Assembly: GCF_900105495.1 (NCBI RefSeq) | Contig: NZ_FNTF01000002.1 | Location: forward strand, 2,331,501-2,395,500 | Origin: Pseudomonas frederiksbergensis | GTDB taxonomy: Bacteria > Pseudomonadota > Gammaproteobacteria > Pseudomonadales > Pseudomonadaceae | DNA length: 64,000 nucleotides | Reading direction: 5' to 3' | Shown: positions 46,866 to 57,325 of the stretch, piece by piece | Layout of the letters: the number at the start of each line of letters is the position of its first letter | Numbering within the stretch: the first letter of the stretch is position 1 | Notes under the pieces: generated by a model | Told to the model about the DNA's origin: nothing | Seen by the model: only the letters and a program-made list of their open reading frames with translations | Databases searched by the model: none | Position numbers and translations under genes: made by a program

Positions 46866-47462
46866 TTAAGCGGTGAAGGTTTTGCCTTCGAACTGCTCAG
46901 CCACGAATTTCCAGTTGACCAGGTTCCAGAACGCTTCGACGTATTTTGGACGAAGGTTGCGGTAGTCGATGTAGTAAGCGTGTTCCCAGACGTCGCAGGT
47001 CAGCAGCGGGGTATCGCCGTTGGTCAGCGGGTTGCCGGCGCCGATGGTGCTGGCCAGGGCCAGGGAACCGTCAGCCTTTTTCACCAGCCAGCCCCAGCCG
47101 GAACCGAAGGTGCCGATGGAAGTCTTGCTGAATTCTTCCTTGAACTTGTCGAACGAACCGAAGGCTGCGTTGATCGCGTCGCCCAGTGCGCCGGTTGGTT
47201 GACCGCCGGCGTTTGGTGCCAGGCAGTTCCAGTAGAAAGTGTGGTTCCAGACTTGAGCGGCGTTGTTGAAGATGCCACCCGAGGAAGATTTGACGATTTC
47301 TTCCAGAGTCTTGCCTTCGAACTCGGTGCCTGGCACCAGGTTGTTCAGGTTCACGACATAGGTGTTGTGGTGCTTGTCGTGGTGGTATTCCAGAGTTTCC
47401 TTGGAAATGTGCGGCTGCAGGGCATCGTGTGCGTAAGGCAGCGGCGGCAATTCGAAAGCCAT
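46866..47462 (-). CDS. sodB: Iron superoxide dismutase
   Basis: 198 residues. Fe ligands are visible: His27 ([11 protein letters not shown]), His74 (NHTFYWNCL), and Asp/His in [11 protein letters not shown] near 157-161. The Gln in the GSGWGWL neighbourhood and overall length fit FeSOD rather than MnSOD. Start at [10 protein letters not shown] (47462) with AGGAGAATC upstream. Cytoplasmic; monocistronic by its terminator. Confidence 0.96.
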   Translation of the reverse strand: MAFELPPLPYAHDALQPHISKETLEYHHDKHHNTYVVNLNNLVPGTEFEGKTLEEIVKSSSGGIFNNAAQVWNHTFYWNCLAPNAGGQPTGALGDAINAAFGSFDKFKEEFSKTSIGTFGSGWGWLVKKADGSLALASTIGAGNPLTNGDTPLLTCDVWEHAYYIDYRNLRPKYVEAFWNLVNWKFVAEQFEGKTFTA

Positions 47463-47902
47463 GATGATTCTCCTAATCAGGTCAGTTGCGGTGAGCGCAA
47501 GGCCGATCACGGGCGGCCAGACAAGCGCCGGGGAGTTTGTACTCTTTGCGGCGCATCGGACCGGATCATAGCACCGGGGGGGCGGCATAACCACGCAACA
47601 ACTGTGTGGGATAGAGGTTCAAAGGGATGCCCTCACTAAATGACGGATCGCGTTGGAACTGTGATCGTGCCAGGCAAGGCGCGGGACGAAGAGGATGCTT
47701 TTTGCCTCTTCAAGTCCCGCAACGCCGCATGGCACGATCACAGCTCCAACCCGAAGGGCCGTCGCCCCGCAAAGCGCAATCCGTCGTTGTTCGTCGCTCA
47801 TTTGGACCACCAAACCTCGCTCCTCACGCCTAGTCTTGCGCTTTGCGGGGCGGCGGCGCGACCGTCATTTAGTGAGGGCATCCCCTTAGCCTTTTGGAAT
47901 AA
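47463..47902. other. Intergenic region sodB / lysE-type gene
   Basis: 440 bp. The first ~155 bp are the sodB promoter region; the remainder is filled by the hairpin element at 47621-47887. No gene. Confidence 0.6.
47621..47887. mobile_element. MITE-like element: terminal inverted repeats enclosing two long hairpins
   Basis: Terminal inverted repeats of ~30 bp (47623-47652 and 47858-47887; AGGGATGCCCTCACTAAATG with one indel and one or two mismatches) enclose two near-perfect inverted repeats. Arm 1 pairs 47652-47672 with 47730-47750 (20 of 21) and continues inward through GCGGGAC/GTCCCGC. Arm 2 pairs 47758-47779 with 47836-47857 (21 of 22). The strand can fold into a three-way junction. No transposase is encoded. 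Confidence 0.7.
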
Positions 47903-48505
47903 TCAGGAGGCGACGATTAATTGAAAGGCCACTGTGAACATCATCACCGCCACCAACAGATCAAGGATACGCCAGGTACTTGGCCGCGCTAGCCACGGCG
48001 CCAGCCACGCCGCGCCGAGCGCCAAGGTGAAAAACCACAGCAACGACGCACTGGCCGCGCCGACGACATAAGCGCCGGGCTCGGTTTGTTGGGCGCCGAG
48101 AGAGCCAATCAACAGCACGGTATCCAGATAAACGTGCGGGTTGAGCAGCGTTACGGCCAACGCACTGAGCATCACCGCGCGCAGCGAGCGCACGGTCTGG
48201 TTTTCACCTTGTTGCAGGCTCTGTTTCGAGCAGGCGCGACGCAACGCCAGGCTGCCATACCAAATCAGAAACACCGCGCCACCCCAGCGGGCGACTGCCA
48301 GCAACGTCGGGTTCTGCGCCAGCACCGTCGCCAGGCCGAATACGCCGGCAGCGACCAATAATGCATCGCAGGTCACGCAGAGCGCCGCCACGGGCAGGTG
48401 ATGTTCACGCCGAAGGCTCTGGGCCAACACAAACGCATTTTGAGTACCGATCGCCATGATCAGCCCCGCGGCCACTAACAGGCCGTTCACATAGCTTTGC
48501 CACAT
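47903..48505 (-). CDS. LysE/ArgO-family amino-acid exporter
   Basis: 200 residues, five or six membrane helices. LysE family marks are GLIMAIGTQNAFVLAQSL near the N-terminus, CVTCDALLV, and LLNPHVYLDTVLLIGSL. ArgO/LysE export arginine and lysine (or toxic analogues). An ArgP-like regulator gene lies ~500 bp to the right in the opposite direction, the classic argP–argO pairing. Start at 48505, 5 nt after the ACT-domain gene, so the two are probably one transcript. Confidence 0.9.
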   Translation of the reverse strand: MWQSYVNGLLVAAGLIMAIGTQNAFVLAQSLRREHHLPVAALCVTCDALLVAAGVFGLATVLAQNPTLLAVARWGGAVFLIWYGSLALRRACSKQSLQQGENQTVRSLRAVMLSALAVTLLNPHVYLDTVLLIGSLGAQQTEPGAYVVGAASASLLWFFTLALGAAWLAPWLARPSTWRILDLLVAVMMFTVAFQLIVAS

Positions 48506-48510
48506 ATTTT

Positions 48511-48912
48511 TTACTCCGCGTTGGCTGCCAGGTCTCGCAGCACTTGCATGGCGCGTTCGGCATCGGCCTGACCGACGAACAGGTGATCGTGGTAATAGCC
48601 GGCGATCACGTTGCAACTGATGCCGGCCTGGCCTAATGCTGTGGCGAATGCGGCGGTCAGGCCGACGGCTTCGAGGGCCGAATGCACGTTCAAGGTGATC
48701 CAGGCCGCGACGTAATCGAAACTGAAACCGGCCTTCTCGGCGTGGGAACGTTCGAGAATCACCGTCAGACCTTCCTGCTCGCGGAAGCTGCCGACGATCT
48801 CCAGGCCTGCCGGCAGCTTGCCGTCGCGCAGGGTGCAGAACACGTATTCGCCGGCGTTGAGTTGCGGGCTCATGCTGCGCAGCAAAGTTGCCAATGAAGT
48901 TTCGCCAGCCAT
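48511..48912 (-). CDS. ACT-domain protein (CASTOR/POLLUX-like ACT_7)
   Basis: 133 residues with two ACT-like βαββαβ units (TSLATLLRSMSPQLNAGEYVF; AVGLTAAFATALGQAGISCNVIAGYYHDHLFV). ACT domains bind amino acids as effectors. Located 5 nt upstream of the LysE-type exporter and divergent from the argP-like gene, it may sense the exported amino acid; this is inference. Start MAGETS at 48912; the frame extends to 48948. Confidence 0.8.
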   Translation of the reverse strand: MAGETSLATLLRSMSPQLNAGEYVFCTLRDGKLPAGLEIVGSFREQEGLTVILERSHAEKAGFSFDYVAAWITLNVHSALEAVGLTAAFATALGQAGISCNVIAGYYHDHLFVGQADAERAMQVLRDLAANAE

Positions 48913-49008
48913 GTTGATGATCCTTGTTGAAGAGTTGTTGCTGGCCATTCTCGGGTGTCAGGCTGTATAAGAAAAACCAATCATGCTGATCGCTCATTAG
49001 GAAAACTG

Positions 49009-49902
49009 ATGTTCGACTATAAATTGCTTTCTGCCTTGGCCGCGGTGGTCGAGCAGGCCGGGTTCGAACGTGCGGCTCAGGTGCTCGGCTTGTCGCAATC
49101 GGCGATCTCCCAGCGCATCAAACTCTTGGAGGCGCGGGTCGGCCAACCGGTGCTGGTGCGGGTGACTCCGCCGGCCCCGACCGAAATCGGCCGACGGCTG
49201 CTCAACCATGTGCAGCAGGTGCGTTTACTTGAACGGGACTTGCAGACACTGGTGCCGGCACTCGATGAAGAAGGTCTGCCGGAACGTCTGCGCATCGCCT
49301 TGAATGCCGACAGCCTCGCCACGTGGTGGGCCGCAGCCGTCAGTGATTTCTGCGCCGAGCAACACCTGCTGCTGGATCTGGTCGTCGAAGACCAGACGGT
49401 GGGCCTCAAACGCATGCGCGCTGGTGAAGTGGCCGCGTGCATCTGCGCCAGCGAGCGTCCGGTGGCGGGTGCGCGTAGCGTGTTATTGGGCGCCATGCGT
49501 TATCGAGCGTTGGCCAGCCCGGCATTTATCGCCCGGCATTTTCCTGAAGGCGTGCGCGCCGATCTGTTGTCGAAAACCCCCGCGTTGGTGTTTGGCCCGG
49601 ACGATTTCCTACAGCATCGCTACCTCGCGTCCCTCGGCGTCGATGGCGGATTCGAACACCATCTATGCCCCTCGTCCGAAGGCTTCATCCGTCTCACGGA
49701 AGCGGGACTCGGTTGGGGCCTGGTGCCTGAACTGCAGGTGCGCGAGCAACTGGAACGCGGCGTATTGGTAGAGCTGTTGCCTGATAAGCCGATCGATGTG
49801 CCGTTGTACTGGCATCATTGGCGCAATGGCGGTCAGTTGCTGGGGTTGCTCACCGATCAATTGGTGCATTCGTCGAAGCAATGGCTGGTGCCGTTGGACT
49901 GA
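49009..49902 (+). CDS. argP: LysR-family regulator ArgP (IciA)
   Basis: 297 residues. The N-terminal winged HTH has FERAAQVLGLSQSAISQRIKLLE typical of ArgP, and a LysR effector domain follows (NADSLATWW, LVVEDQ, CICASERPV, DDFLQHRY). E. coli ArgP activates argO in response to Arg/Lys. Here it is divergent from the ACT-domain–LysE pair with a 96-bp shared control region, supporting the same role. AGGA precedes ATG 49009. Confidence 0.92.
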   Translation: MFDYKLLSALAAVVEQAGFERAAQVLGLSQSAISQRIKLLEARVGQPVLVRVTPPAPTEIGRRLLNHVQQVRLLERDLQTLVPALDEEGLPERLRIALNADSLATWWAAAVSDFCAEQHLLLDLVVEDQTVGLKRMRAGEVAACICASERPVAGARSVLLGAMRYRALASPAFIARHFPEGVRADLLSKTPALVFGPDDFLQHRYLASLGVDGGFEHHLCPSSEGFIRLTEAGLGWGLVPELQVREQLERGVLVELLPDKPIDVPLYWHHWRNGGQLLGLLTDQLVHSSKQWLVPLD

Positions 49903-49969
49903 CGGCCAGCGTCAAGACCTCACGTCTTACGCATATGCAAAACGCAAAACGAAATATTCGGAGCAATTC

Positions 49970-50962
49970 ATGAAGATTCTGGTTACCGGCGCAAGCGGCT
50001 TCATCGGCGGGCGCTTTGCGCGTTTTGCCCTGGAGCAGGGCCTGGACGTGCGGGTCAACGGTCGCCGGGCCGAAAGTGTGGAGCATCTGGTGCGCCGTGG
50101 CGCCGAGTTCATCCAGGGCGACTTGGGCGACCCGGAACTGGCACGCGATCTGTGCTCAGACGTCGAAGCCGTGGTGCATTGCGCCGGTGCGGTCGGTTTG
50201 TGGGGGCGTTATCAGGACTTTCATCAAGGCAACGTGCAGGTTACCGAAAACGTGGTCGAGGCCTGTCTGAAGCAGCGGGTTCGGCGATTGGTGCACTTGT
50301 CCTCGCCGTCGATCTACTTCGATGGCCGTGATCACTTGGGGCTAACTGAAGAACAGGTGCCCAAGCGTTTCAAGCATCCCTATGCCGCAACCAAATACCT
50401 GGCCGAGCAAAAGGTTTTCGGCGCTCAGGAGTTCGGCCTCGAAACCCTGGCCTTGCGCCCGCGATTCGTGACCGGGGCCGGCGATATGAGCATCTTTCCG
50501 CGGTTGCTGAAAATGCAGCGCAAAGGACGGCTCGCGATCATCGGCAACGGCCTGAACAAGGTTGATTTCACCAGCGTGCAAAACCTCAATGAAGCGTTGC
50601 TCAGCAGTTTGCTGGCCAGCGGTTCGGCGTTGGGCAAGGCCTACAACATCAGCAACGGCACGCCGGTGCCGTTGTGGGACGTGGTCAATTACGTGATGCG
50701 CAAGATGGATGTCCCACAGGTCACGCGCTACCGTTCCTACGGTTTGGCCTACACCGTTGCAGCGCTCAACGAGGGCGTGTGCAAATTGTGGCCAGGCCGC
50801 CCCGAACCGACCCTGTCGCGCCTGGGCATGCAGGTGATGAACAAGAATTTCACCCTGGACATCAGCCGCGCCCGGCATTATCTGGACTACGATCCCAAAG
50901 TCAGTCTCTGGACCGCCCTCGATGAATTCTGCGGCTGGTGGAAGGCCCAGGACATCCGCTGA
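49970..50962 (+). CDS. NAD-dependent epimerase/dehydratase (extended SDR)
   Basis: 330 residues. Cofactor motif TGASGFIGGRFAR (6-18) and catalytic YAATK near 140-150 with the upstream Ser. The C-terminal half resembles 3β-hydroxysteroid-dehydrogenase/NSDHL-like SDRs. It corresponds to PA4361 in order. Substrate unknown; not in a polysaccharide cluster. It follows argP by 67 nt. Confidence 0.82.
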   Translation: MKILVTGASGFIGGRFARFALEQGLDVRVNGRRAESVEHLVRRGAEFIQGDLGDPELARDLCSDVEAVVHCAGAVGLWGRYQDFHQGNVQVTENVVEACLKQRVRRLVHLSSPSIYFDGRDHLGLTEEQVPKRFKHPYAATKYLAEQKVFGAQEFGLETLALRPRFVTGAGDMSIFPRLLKMQRKGRLAIIGNGLNKVDFTSVQNLNEALLSSLLASGSALGKAYNISNGTPVPLWDVVNYVMRKMDVPQVTRYRSYGLAYTVAALNEGVCKLWPGRPEPTLSRLGMQVMNKNFTLDISRARHYLDYDPKVSLWTALDEFCGWWKAQDIR

Positions 50963-51080
50963 CGCCCGGGTTGGCGCGGCAACACTGAACCGAGTTCCGG
51001 GTTGAAGGTCAATCGATGCGGCCGTGGGGGTTATACTGCGCCGCATCAAGCCATCACCGCGTTCCACAAAGGTTGACTCA

Positions 51081-51947
51081 ATGTCCATGCGTAACGATGC
51101 CAACGACGACTTCGATATACCGAGCCTGCGTGCCGACAGCCTCGACGACGATGATTTTCCGACCACCGCTCGCACCTCCGTGCATTCGCGTACCACGCCC
51201 GTGGTCAAAGTCAAAAGCCCGAGCACTGGCCCGCTGTGGGCGCTGGTCGGCGCCTTGTTCTTTGCGTTTGCAGGCCTGGCCTGGTGGAGCTTTCAGCAGC
51301 TCTCGCTGATGGAACAGCAATTGGTGGCGACCCAGGAAAGTTTCGCGCGTATCAGCGAGGACGCGGCGGGGCGCTTGCAGGACATTTCCGGCAAGGTTGT
51401 CGCCAGTCAGACCAACGTCACCAGCGACAGCGAAGCCTTGAAGCTGCAAATCAAGCAGCTGGAAAGCAAGCTCCAGGATCAAGGCAAACAGCAGCAGGGC
51501 GTTGTCGGCCAGGCTTCGGAGCTGGACAAGCGTCTGGCGCAGATGAGTGCACAGACCACCGAACTGGATAAGCGCCTGGCGCAGATAACCGAGCAAGGCA
51601 CTGAACAACAGACCGCCACTATTCAATTGCAGGCGCAGGTCAAAGTCTTGAATAGCGATGTCGCCGTGCTGAAAGCCAACCCGGCGGACACCGACAAATT
51701 CGACGCGCAACTTAAAAGCCTTGGCTCGGACATCGTTGCCCTGAAGAAACAAGGCAACCCGAGCGCCGCCATCGAGCGCCTGGAGCAGGAAGTCATTATC
51801 CTCAAAAGCCAACAGGACAATCGCCCGGCCGGCGGAAGCAATACTGCCGAATTCGACGCTTTCCGTAGCCAGGTCACCCGCACCATCAACTCCCTTCAGG
51901 CGCAGATCCAGAATCTGCAGCAACAGCTGCGCGCCCGGGGGCAATAG
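51081..51947 (+). CDS. Single-pass membrane protein with long periplasmic coiled coil
   Basis: 288 residues. An acidic cytoplasmic N-terminus (DDFDIPSLRADSLDDDDF) is followed by one membrane helix (about 50-72) and then ~215 residues of heptad-rich coiled coil with near-repeats (ASELDKRLAQMSAQ / TTELDKRLAQITEQ at about 152-180). It resembles PA4360 in position; I know no established function. The architecture (short acidic cytosolic tail, TM, coiled coil) suggests a scaffold or envelope-spanning role. Start ATG 51081. Confidence 0.75.
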   Translation: MSMRNDANDDFDIPSLRADSLDDDDFPTTARTSVHSRTTPVVKVKSPSTGPLWALVGALFFAFAGLAWWSFQQLSLMEQQLVATQESFARISEDAAGRLQDISGKVVASQTNVTSDSEALKLQIKQLESKLQDQGKQQQGVVGQASELDKRLAQMSAQTTELDKRLAQITEQGTEQQTATIQLQAQVKVLNSDVAVLKANPADTDKFDAQLKSLGSDIVALKKQGNPSAAIERLEQEVIILKSQQDNRPAGGSNTAEFDAFRSQVTRTINSLQAQIQNLQQQLRARGQ

Positions 51948-51981
51948 TCCGGATGCTGAACACCCGTGGCGAGGTGTGCTC

Positions 51982-52117
51982 TTTGTGGCGAGGGAGCTTG
52001 CTCCCGCTGGGTGGCGAAGCCGCCCCAAATCCCTTCGCTGCGGTCCTTCAGATAATCCGCGGTGCCCGATTTGCGACTGCTTCGCAGCCGAGCGGGAGCA
52101 AGCTCCCTCGCCACAAA
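51982..52117. repeat. REP-type inverted repeat, GTGGCGAGGGAGC family, copy 2
   Basis: Same arms as 22942-23071 (TTTGTGGCGAGGGAGCTTGC … GCAAGCTCCCTCGCCACAAA) and the same GGTGGCGAAGCCGCC palindrome; the centre differs. Confidence 0.85.
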
Positions 52118-52204
52118 AGCCCTTCGCCACTGTTTCCTGAATATTCGTACATATCCCCAAGCCGTCTACGCTCTTGAAACACCAACAAGAACGAGGGATG
52201 CGCA

Positions 52205-53053
52205 ATGGGTTTCTTGCATAGGTTGGCCTTGCTGGGCGTGATGCTTTTGCTGTGCCTGGGCCAGGTTCAAGCCGCCGGCACGGAAAAGGACGACAGCCAG
52301 GCTGCCAAAGCCTTGCTGGAAAAAGCCTTGGCGTACTACCACGACAATGGCGACAAAGCCTTCGCTGCGTTCAGCCGTCAGGGCGAGTTTGTCGACAAGG
52401 ATCGTTACGTGTTCGTGGTCGACACCAAAGGCGTGATGCTTGCCAGCGGCGGACCTTCTTCGGCGTTGATTGGCCGTGATGTGTCCGAAGTGCTCGGGCC
52501 GGAATTGGAGAAGGCCTTCAAAGACGCCTTGAAAGTGCCGGAAGGCAATGGCATCCAGCAGGCCGAATACCGCTGGCAGAACTGGTCCGACGGCAAGGTC
52601 GAACGCAAGCATGTGTTCTACCAGCGCGTCGGTCAGCGGATCCTGGCGGTCGGTTACTACTTGCCACGGGCCTCAGCGGAACAGGCAATGGCGTTGCTGA
52701 ACAAAGCGGCGGCCGATCTGGCCAAGGACGAGAAGGGCACGCTCACGGCCATCAATTCCCTAAAGGGCGGTTACTTGCAGGATGACCTGTACGTCTTCGT
52801 CGTCGACCTGGATAACCAGCGTTATGTCGCCCATGGCACCAACCTGCGGTTGATCAATACCGATTTCAGCAAGATCAAGGACCCGGAAGGCAAACCGGTT
52901 GGGGAACCGATCCTGGCGCTGATGGCCAGGCAGGACAACGGCGAATACGAATACCGCTGGAAAAACCCGGTGACTGGCAAGGTCGAGGACAAGCATGCCT
53001 ACCTGAAAAAGGTCGGGCATTTTCTGGTGGCTGTCGGGTATTACAGCCCTTGA
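52205..53053 (+). CDS. Periplasmic protein of two tandem Cache domains
   Basis: 282 residues. A signal peptide (to about 24, VQAAG) is followed by two homologous ~125-residue single-Cache units. Paired landmarks are RYVFVVDTKGVMLASGG with LYVFVVDLDNQRYVAHGT, and YRWQNWSDGKVERKHVFYQRVG with YRWKNPVTGKVEDKHAYLKKVG. Both units end in VAVGYY-type strands. No kinase, methyl-accepting or cyclase domain and no second membrane helix follow, so it is a free periplasmic ligand binder. Ligand and partner unknown. Confidence 0.82.
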   Translation: MGFLHRLALLGVMLLLCLGQVQAAGTEKDDSQAAKALLEKALAYYHDNGDKAFAAFSRQGEFVDKDRYVFVVDTKGVMLASGGPSSALIGRDVSEVLGPELEKAFKDALKVPEGNGIQQAEYRWQNWSDGKVERKHVFYQRVGQRILAVGYYLPRASAEQAMALLNKAAADLAKDEKGTLTAINSLKGGYLQDDLYVFVVDLDNQRYVAHGTNLRLINTDFSKIKDPEGKPVGEPILALMARQDNGEYEYRWKNPVTGKVEDKHAYLKKVGHFLVAVGYYSP

Positions 53054-53057
53054 ACAT

Positions 53058-53164
53058 GATCGTTCCCACGCTCTGCGTGGGAATGCCTCAATGGACGCTC
53101 TGCGTCCGCTCTTGGGACGCAGAGCGTCCCTGGCTGCATTCCCACGCAGAGCGTGGGAACGATC
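53058..53164. repeat. REP family A copy 3
   Basis: GATCGTTCCCACGCTCTGCG … CGCAGAGCGTGGGAACGATC with inner GGACGCTCTGCG / CGCAGAGCGTCC. It lies between the convergent Cache-protein and MFS genes. Confidence 0.9.
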
Positions 53165-53175
53165 AGTCGGCGGGG

Positions 53176-54693
53176 TTATCGGACTTTATCTTCGCGCCCC
53201 CGCAATAGCATGTTCGGCATGGCAACCGCCGCCGCCAGCCCCAGCAGCGACACTGCCGCACTGACCATCAGCAAATGCCGGAACGTCAGCAACAGCTCAG
53301 CACGCAAGGCGTTCTGCGCATCCCCCGGCGCGGCGTTCAAGCCATCGAGCAAGACGTTCCCCGAACTGCCCTCGGCAATCATCGAAGAACCGGCCAGGTG
53401 GGCGAAACTTGAGTCCTGCAACAACGCCAGCAGCAGTGCCGACATCAACGCCACACCCACCGCGCCGCCCAGTGAGCGGAACAGGTTGGTGGTGCTGGTA
53501 GCGACACCGATATCCCGCTGTTGCACCGCGTTCTGCGTACCGACCAGGGATGTCGGAAACTGCATGCCGCTAGCGATTCCGCTGAGCAACATGAACAGAC
53601 TACTGAGCACAAAGGCCTGGGGAGGGCTGAACGCCATACCGAGAATCGAGATCGGCATGAGCAGGGCGCCGGTCAGGATCATGGGCTTGTAGCGCCCGGT
53701 CACCGAAGTTCGGCGGCCGGCGAAATACGCGCCAATCGGCAAACCCATCGCCAGCGGCAACAGGTGCAGTGCGGCGCTGTCGGCCCCGGCGCCGGTCACG
53801 CTCTGGAAGCGCAGCGGCATCAACACAATCAGCGAGATCGCCTGGAAACTGGTGAAGAAGATCGTGCACCAGCACAGGATCGCATTGCGGTTGGCGAACA
53901 AATGCATGGGCAACAGCGGCTCCCGCGCCCGGCGTTCATGCCAGACGAACAGCGCCAATACCAACACTGCACAACCGAGCAGGCCCAGCACTTCGGCGCT
54001 GCGCCACGAATGGCCCTGGCCGACCTGGGTGATGCCCAGCAGCAAGGCGGTCAAGCCGATGATCATCAGCACCGTGCCGAAGTAGTCGATGATCGGTTTG
54101 CGCTGCGGTATTGGCAAACCCACCAACGTGCGATTGGCCACCAGCCAGGCACCGAGGCCCAGCGGCAGGTTGATCAAGAACACCCAGCGCCATGACAGGT
54201 ACTCGGTCATGTAACCGCCGAGTACCGGGCCGGCCACGCTGGCCACGGCGTACATGCTGCTGAAATAGCCTTGATAGCGGCCGCGCTCCCGGGGCGGCAC
54301 GATGTCGCCAATGATCGCCTGGCTGACCGAAATCATCCCGCCAGCACCGATGCCTTGAACGATCCGCGCCAGCACCAGCTGCTCCATGCTCTGGGCCATG
54401 CCGCAGAAAAACGAAGCGACCGTGAACAACCCCATGCCAAACAGCATCAACGTGCGGCGACCGTACAGATCGCCCAGTTTGCCGTAGATCGGCACGGCCA
54501 CCGTCATCGCCACCATGTAGCCGGAAATCACCCAGGCCAGCAGGCTGACGTCCTTGAATTGTGCGGAAATGGCCGGCATCGACACGGCGACGATGGTCTG
54601 GTCCAGCGCGCCCAGAAAGATTGCCAGCATCAGGGCGATCAACACGCTGCGAATGGCCGGTTTGGGCGTTTCAGGCTGGTTGAGATTGGTCAC
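53176..54693 (-). CDS. MFS drug-efflux transporter, DHA2 (14-TM) family
   Basis: 505 residues, fourteen membrane helices. Motif D1 is LDQTIVAVSMPAI near 30, motif A GKLGDLYGRRTLMLFG near 70, and motif C GPVLGGYMTEYLSWRW near 145. DHA2 proteins export drugs or hydrophobic compounds by proton antiport. The gene lies 80 nt downstream of pobA on the same strand, so it might serve aromatic-acid stress, but nothing in the sequence proves this. Confidence 0.88.
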   Translation of the reverse strand: MTNLNQPETPKPAIRSVLIALMLAIFLGALDQTIVAVSMPAISAQFKDVSLLAWVISGYMVAMTVAVPIYGKLGDLYGRRTLMLFGMGLFTVASFFCGMAQSMEQLVLARIVQGIGAGGMISVSQAIIGDIVPPRERGRYQGYFSSMYAVASVAGPVLGGYMTEYLSWRWVFLINLPLGLGAWLVANRTLVGLPIPQRKPIIDYFGTVLMIIGLTALLLGITQVGQGHSWRSAEVLGLLGCAVLVLALFVWHERRAREPLLPMHLFANRNAILCWCTIFFTSFQAISLIVLMPLRFQSVTGAGADSAALHLLPLAMGLPIGAYFAGRRTSVTGRYKPMILTGALLMPISILGMAFSPPQAFVLSSLFMLLSGIASGMQFPTSLVGTQNAVQQRDIGVATSTTNLFRSLGGAVGVALMSALLLALLQDSSFAHLAGSSMIAEGSSGNVLLDGLNAAPGDAQNALRAELLLTFRHLLMVSAAVSLLGLAAAVAMPNMLLRGREDKVR

Positions 54694-54773
54694 GGGTTGG
54701 AACCTGCGGACGGTGATTGACCCGCAAGGAGCAAGGCGAGCGGGGATGCTCGCCAGTGTAAATCGGTAGCAGG

Positions 54774-55988
<1,215 letters not shown>

Positions 55989-56145
55989 TCACGCGACCAA
56001 GGCCGGTGAATTATTTTTATGGATCGAGTGCTTGCATTTTTCTCTCGCGGGTCTGTCAATTGAAGGGGAAAACTGAGCCGATACCTGTACATTCTGCCAA
56101 TCGGTGCGATTATCGCCCGTCTACCCTGAGGCCTGGATTGAAGTG

Positions 56146-57042
56146 ATGAACAAGCCTGACCTACCTTCGATTCCAGTGTTCAAGCTCTACGGTGAAAGCC
56201 TGGATTGGCCGACCCCGGACTTGCTGCACTGTGAAACCATTTCCAAACGCAGCCGCGAACACCAATGGGAAATCAAACCCCATCGCCACGCCGACTTGTG
56301 CCAGTTGCTCTTCGTATTCAAAGGTCAGGCAGAGCTTGAAATCGAAGGCAAACGTACGCAACTGACCGAGCCGGCGATCCTGGTCTTGCCGCCGTTATCG
56401 GTGCATGGCTATCGGTTTTCCGAGGACGTCGAAGGGTTTGTCGTGACCCTTGCCGCGCCGCTGGTTGCTCATCTTCAGGCGCAATTGGGTAACTCGGTGA
56501 ACGCACTGGCCCAGGCCGAAAGCTATCCGGCGGGCGAGCAAGGCGAATACCTCAACAGCCTGTTTTCAGCGCTGCAAGACGAATACACCGGCCACCAGCC
56601 GGCTCGCGAAATGCTCATGCATTCGCTGGTCAGCGTGATCATGGTGTGGGTCAGCCGCCAAGTGATTTCCCGCCGCAACGCCAGCCAGCGTCCGCAGCGT
56701 GCCCGGGAATACCTCAACGGTTTTATCCAACTGGTGGAAGAGACCTATCGCCAGCACGTCAAGGTCGAGGACCTGGCGCATCGGCTGGGGATTTCCGTGT
56801 CTCACCTCAACGGCACCTGCCGTGAGCTGGCGGGACAACCGGCGTTGCAGATCATGCACGAACGTCAGTTGCTGGAGGCCAAGCGTTTGCTGACCTACAC
56901 CAGCATGACCATTTATGAAATGTCCGACGTATTGGGGTTCTCTGATCCGACCAACTTCACGCGCCTGTTCCGGCGTCGAGTGGGGATCTCGCCCAAGGCA
57001 TTTCGCGACCGCTTGAAGGCCGATCAGGACAACGGGGCCTGA
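56146..57042 (+). CDS. pobR: AraC-family activator PobR
   Basis: 298 residues. A cupin-type effector domain (about 40-120; HRHADLCQLLFVFKG) is followed by two HTH motifs (VEDLAHRLGISVSHLNGTCRE; MSDVLGFSDPTNFTRLFRRR). Adjacent and divergent to pobA across a 178-bp gap, it should activate pobA with 4-hydroxybenzoate. Start ATG 56146. Confidence 0.92.
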   Translation: MNKPDLPSIPVFKLYGESLDWPTPDLLHCETISKRSREHQWEIKPHRHADLCQLLFVFKGQAELEIEGKRTQLTEPAILVLPPLSVHGYRFSEDVEGFVVTLAAPLVAHLQAQLGNSVNALAQAESYPAGEQGEYLNSLFSALQDEYTGHQPAREMLMHSLVSVIMVWVSRQVISRRNASQRPQRAREYLNGFIQLVEETYRQHVKVEDLAHRLGISVSHLNGTCRELAGQPALQIMHERQLLEAKRLLTYTSMTIYEMSDVLGFSDPTNFTRLFRRRVGISPKAFRDRLKADQDNGA

Positions 57043-57064
57043 TCCCCTCGCCACAGCGTGTTCG

Positions 57065-57241
57065 TTACCGGAGGGCGTTGAGGGTCGCGTTGTGGGGAAT
57101 GCAGCGTTCGAAGTTGCAGCTTGCGTATTCACGGGGCTGTTGTCGCAACTGCTCGACGCGCCAAGCCGCGGTGCCATACAGCGCGAGCGTGGCCGCGCAG
57201 GTGATGAAAATCGCGAGGTATCTTCTTGTTTTGATGTTCAT
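57065..57241 (-). CDS. Small hypothetical membrane or exported protein
   Basis: 58 residues: basic start NIKTRRY, a hydrophobic helix (about 8-25) and a short tail with two Cys (CNFERC) that could form a disulfide. AGAGGT precedes ATG 57241. Unknown function; convergent with pobR. Confidence 0.5.
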   Translation of the reverse strand: MNIKTRRYLAIFITCAATLALYGTAAWRVEQLRQQPREYASCNFERCIPHNATLNALR

Positions 57242-57325
57242 GGCGTTGACCTCTGAACGAATACCCTTCGGTACTACTTTGAGCATAGGTCAGCGCCAGT
57301 GAGTTGCCAGCAACGCGGTCTCCCT

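Noticed and set aside
47640..47924. 94-codon open frame across the hairpin element
   Set aside because: Its codons are dictated by inverted repeats; no ribosome-binding site or domain, so the element is treated as non-coding.
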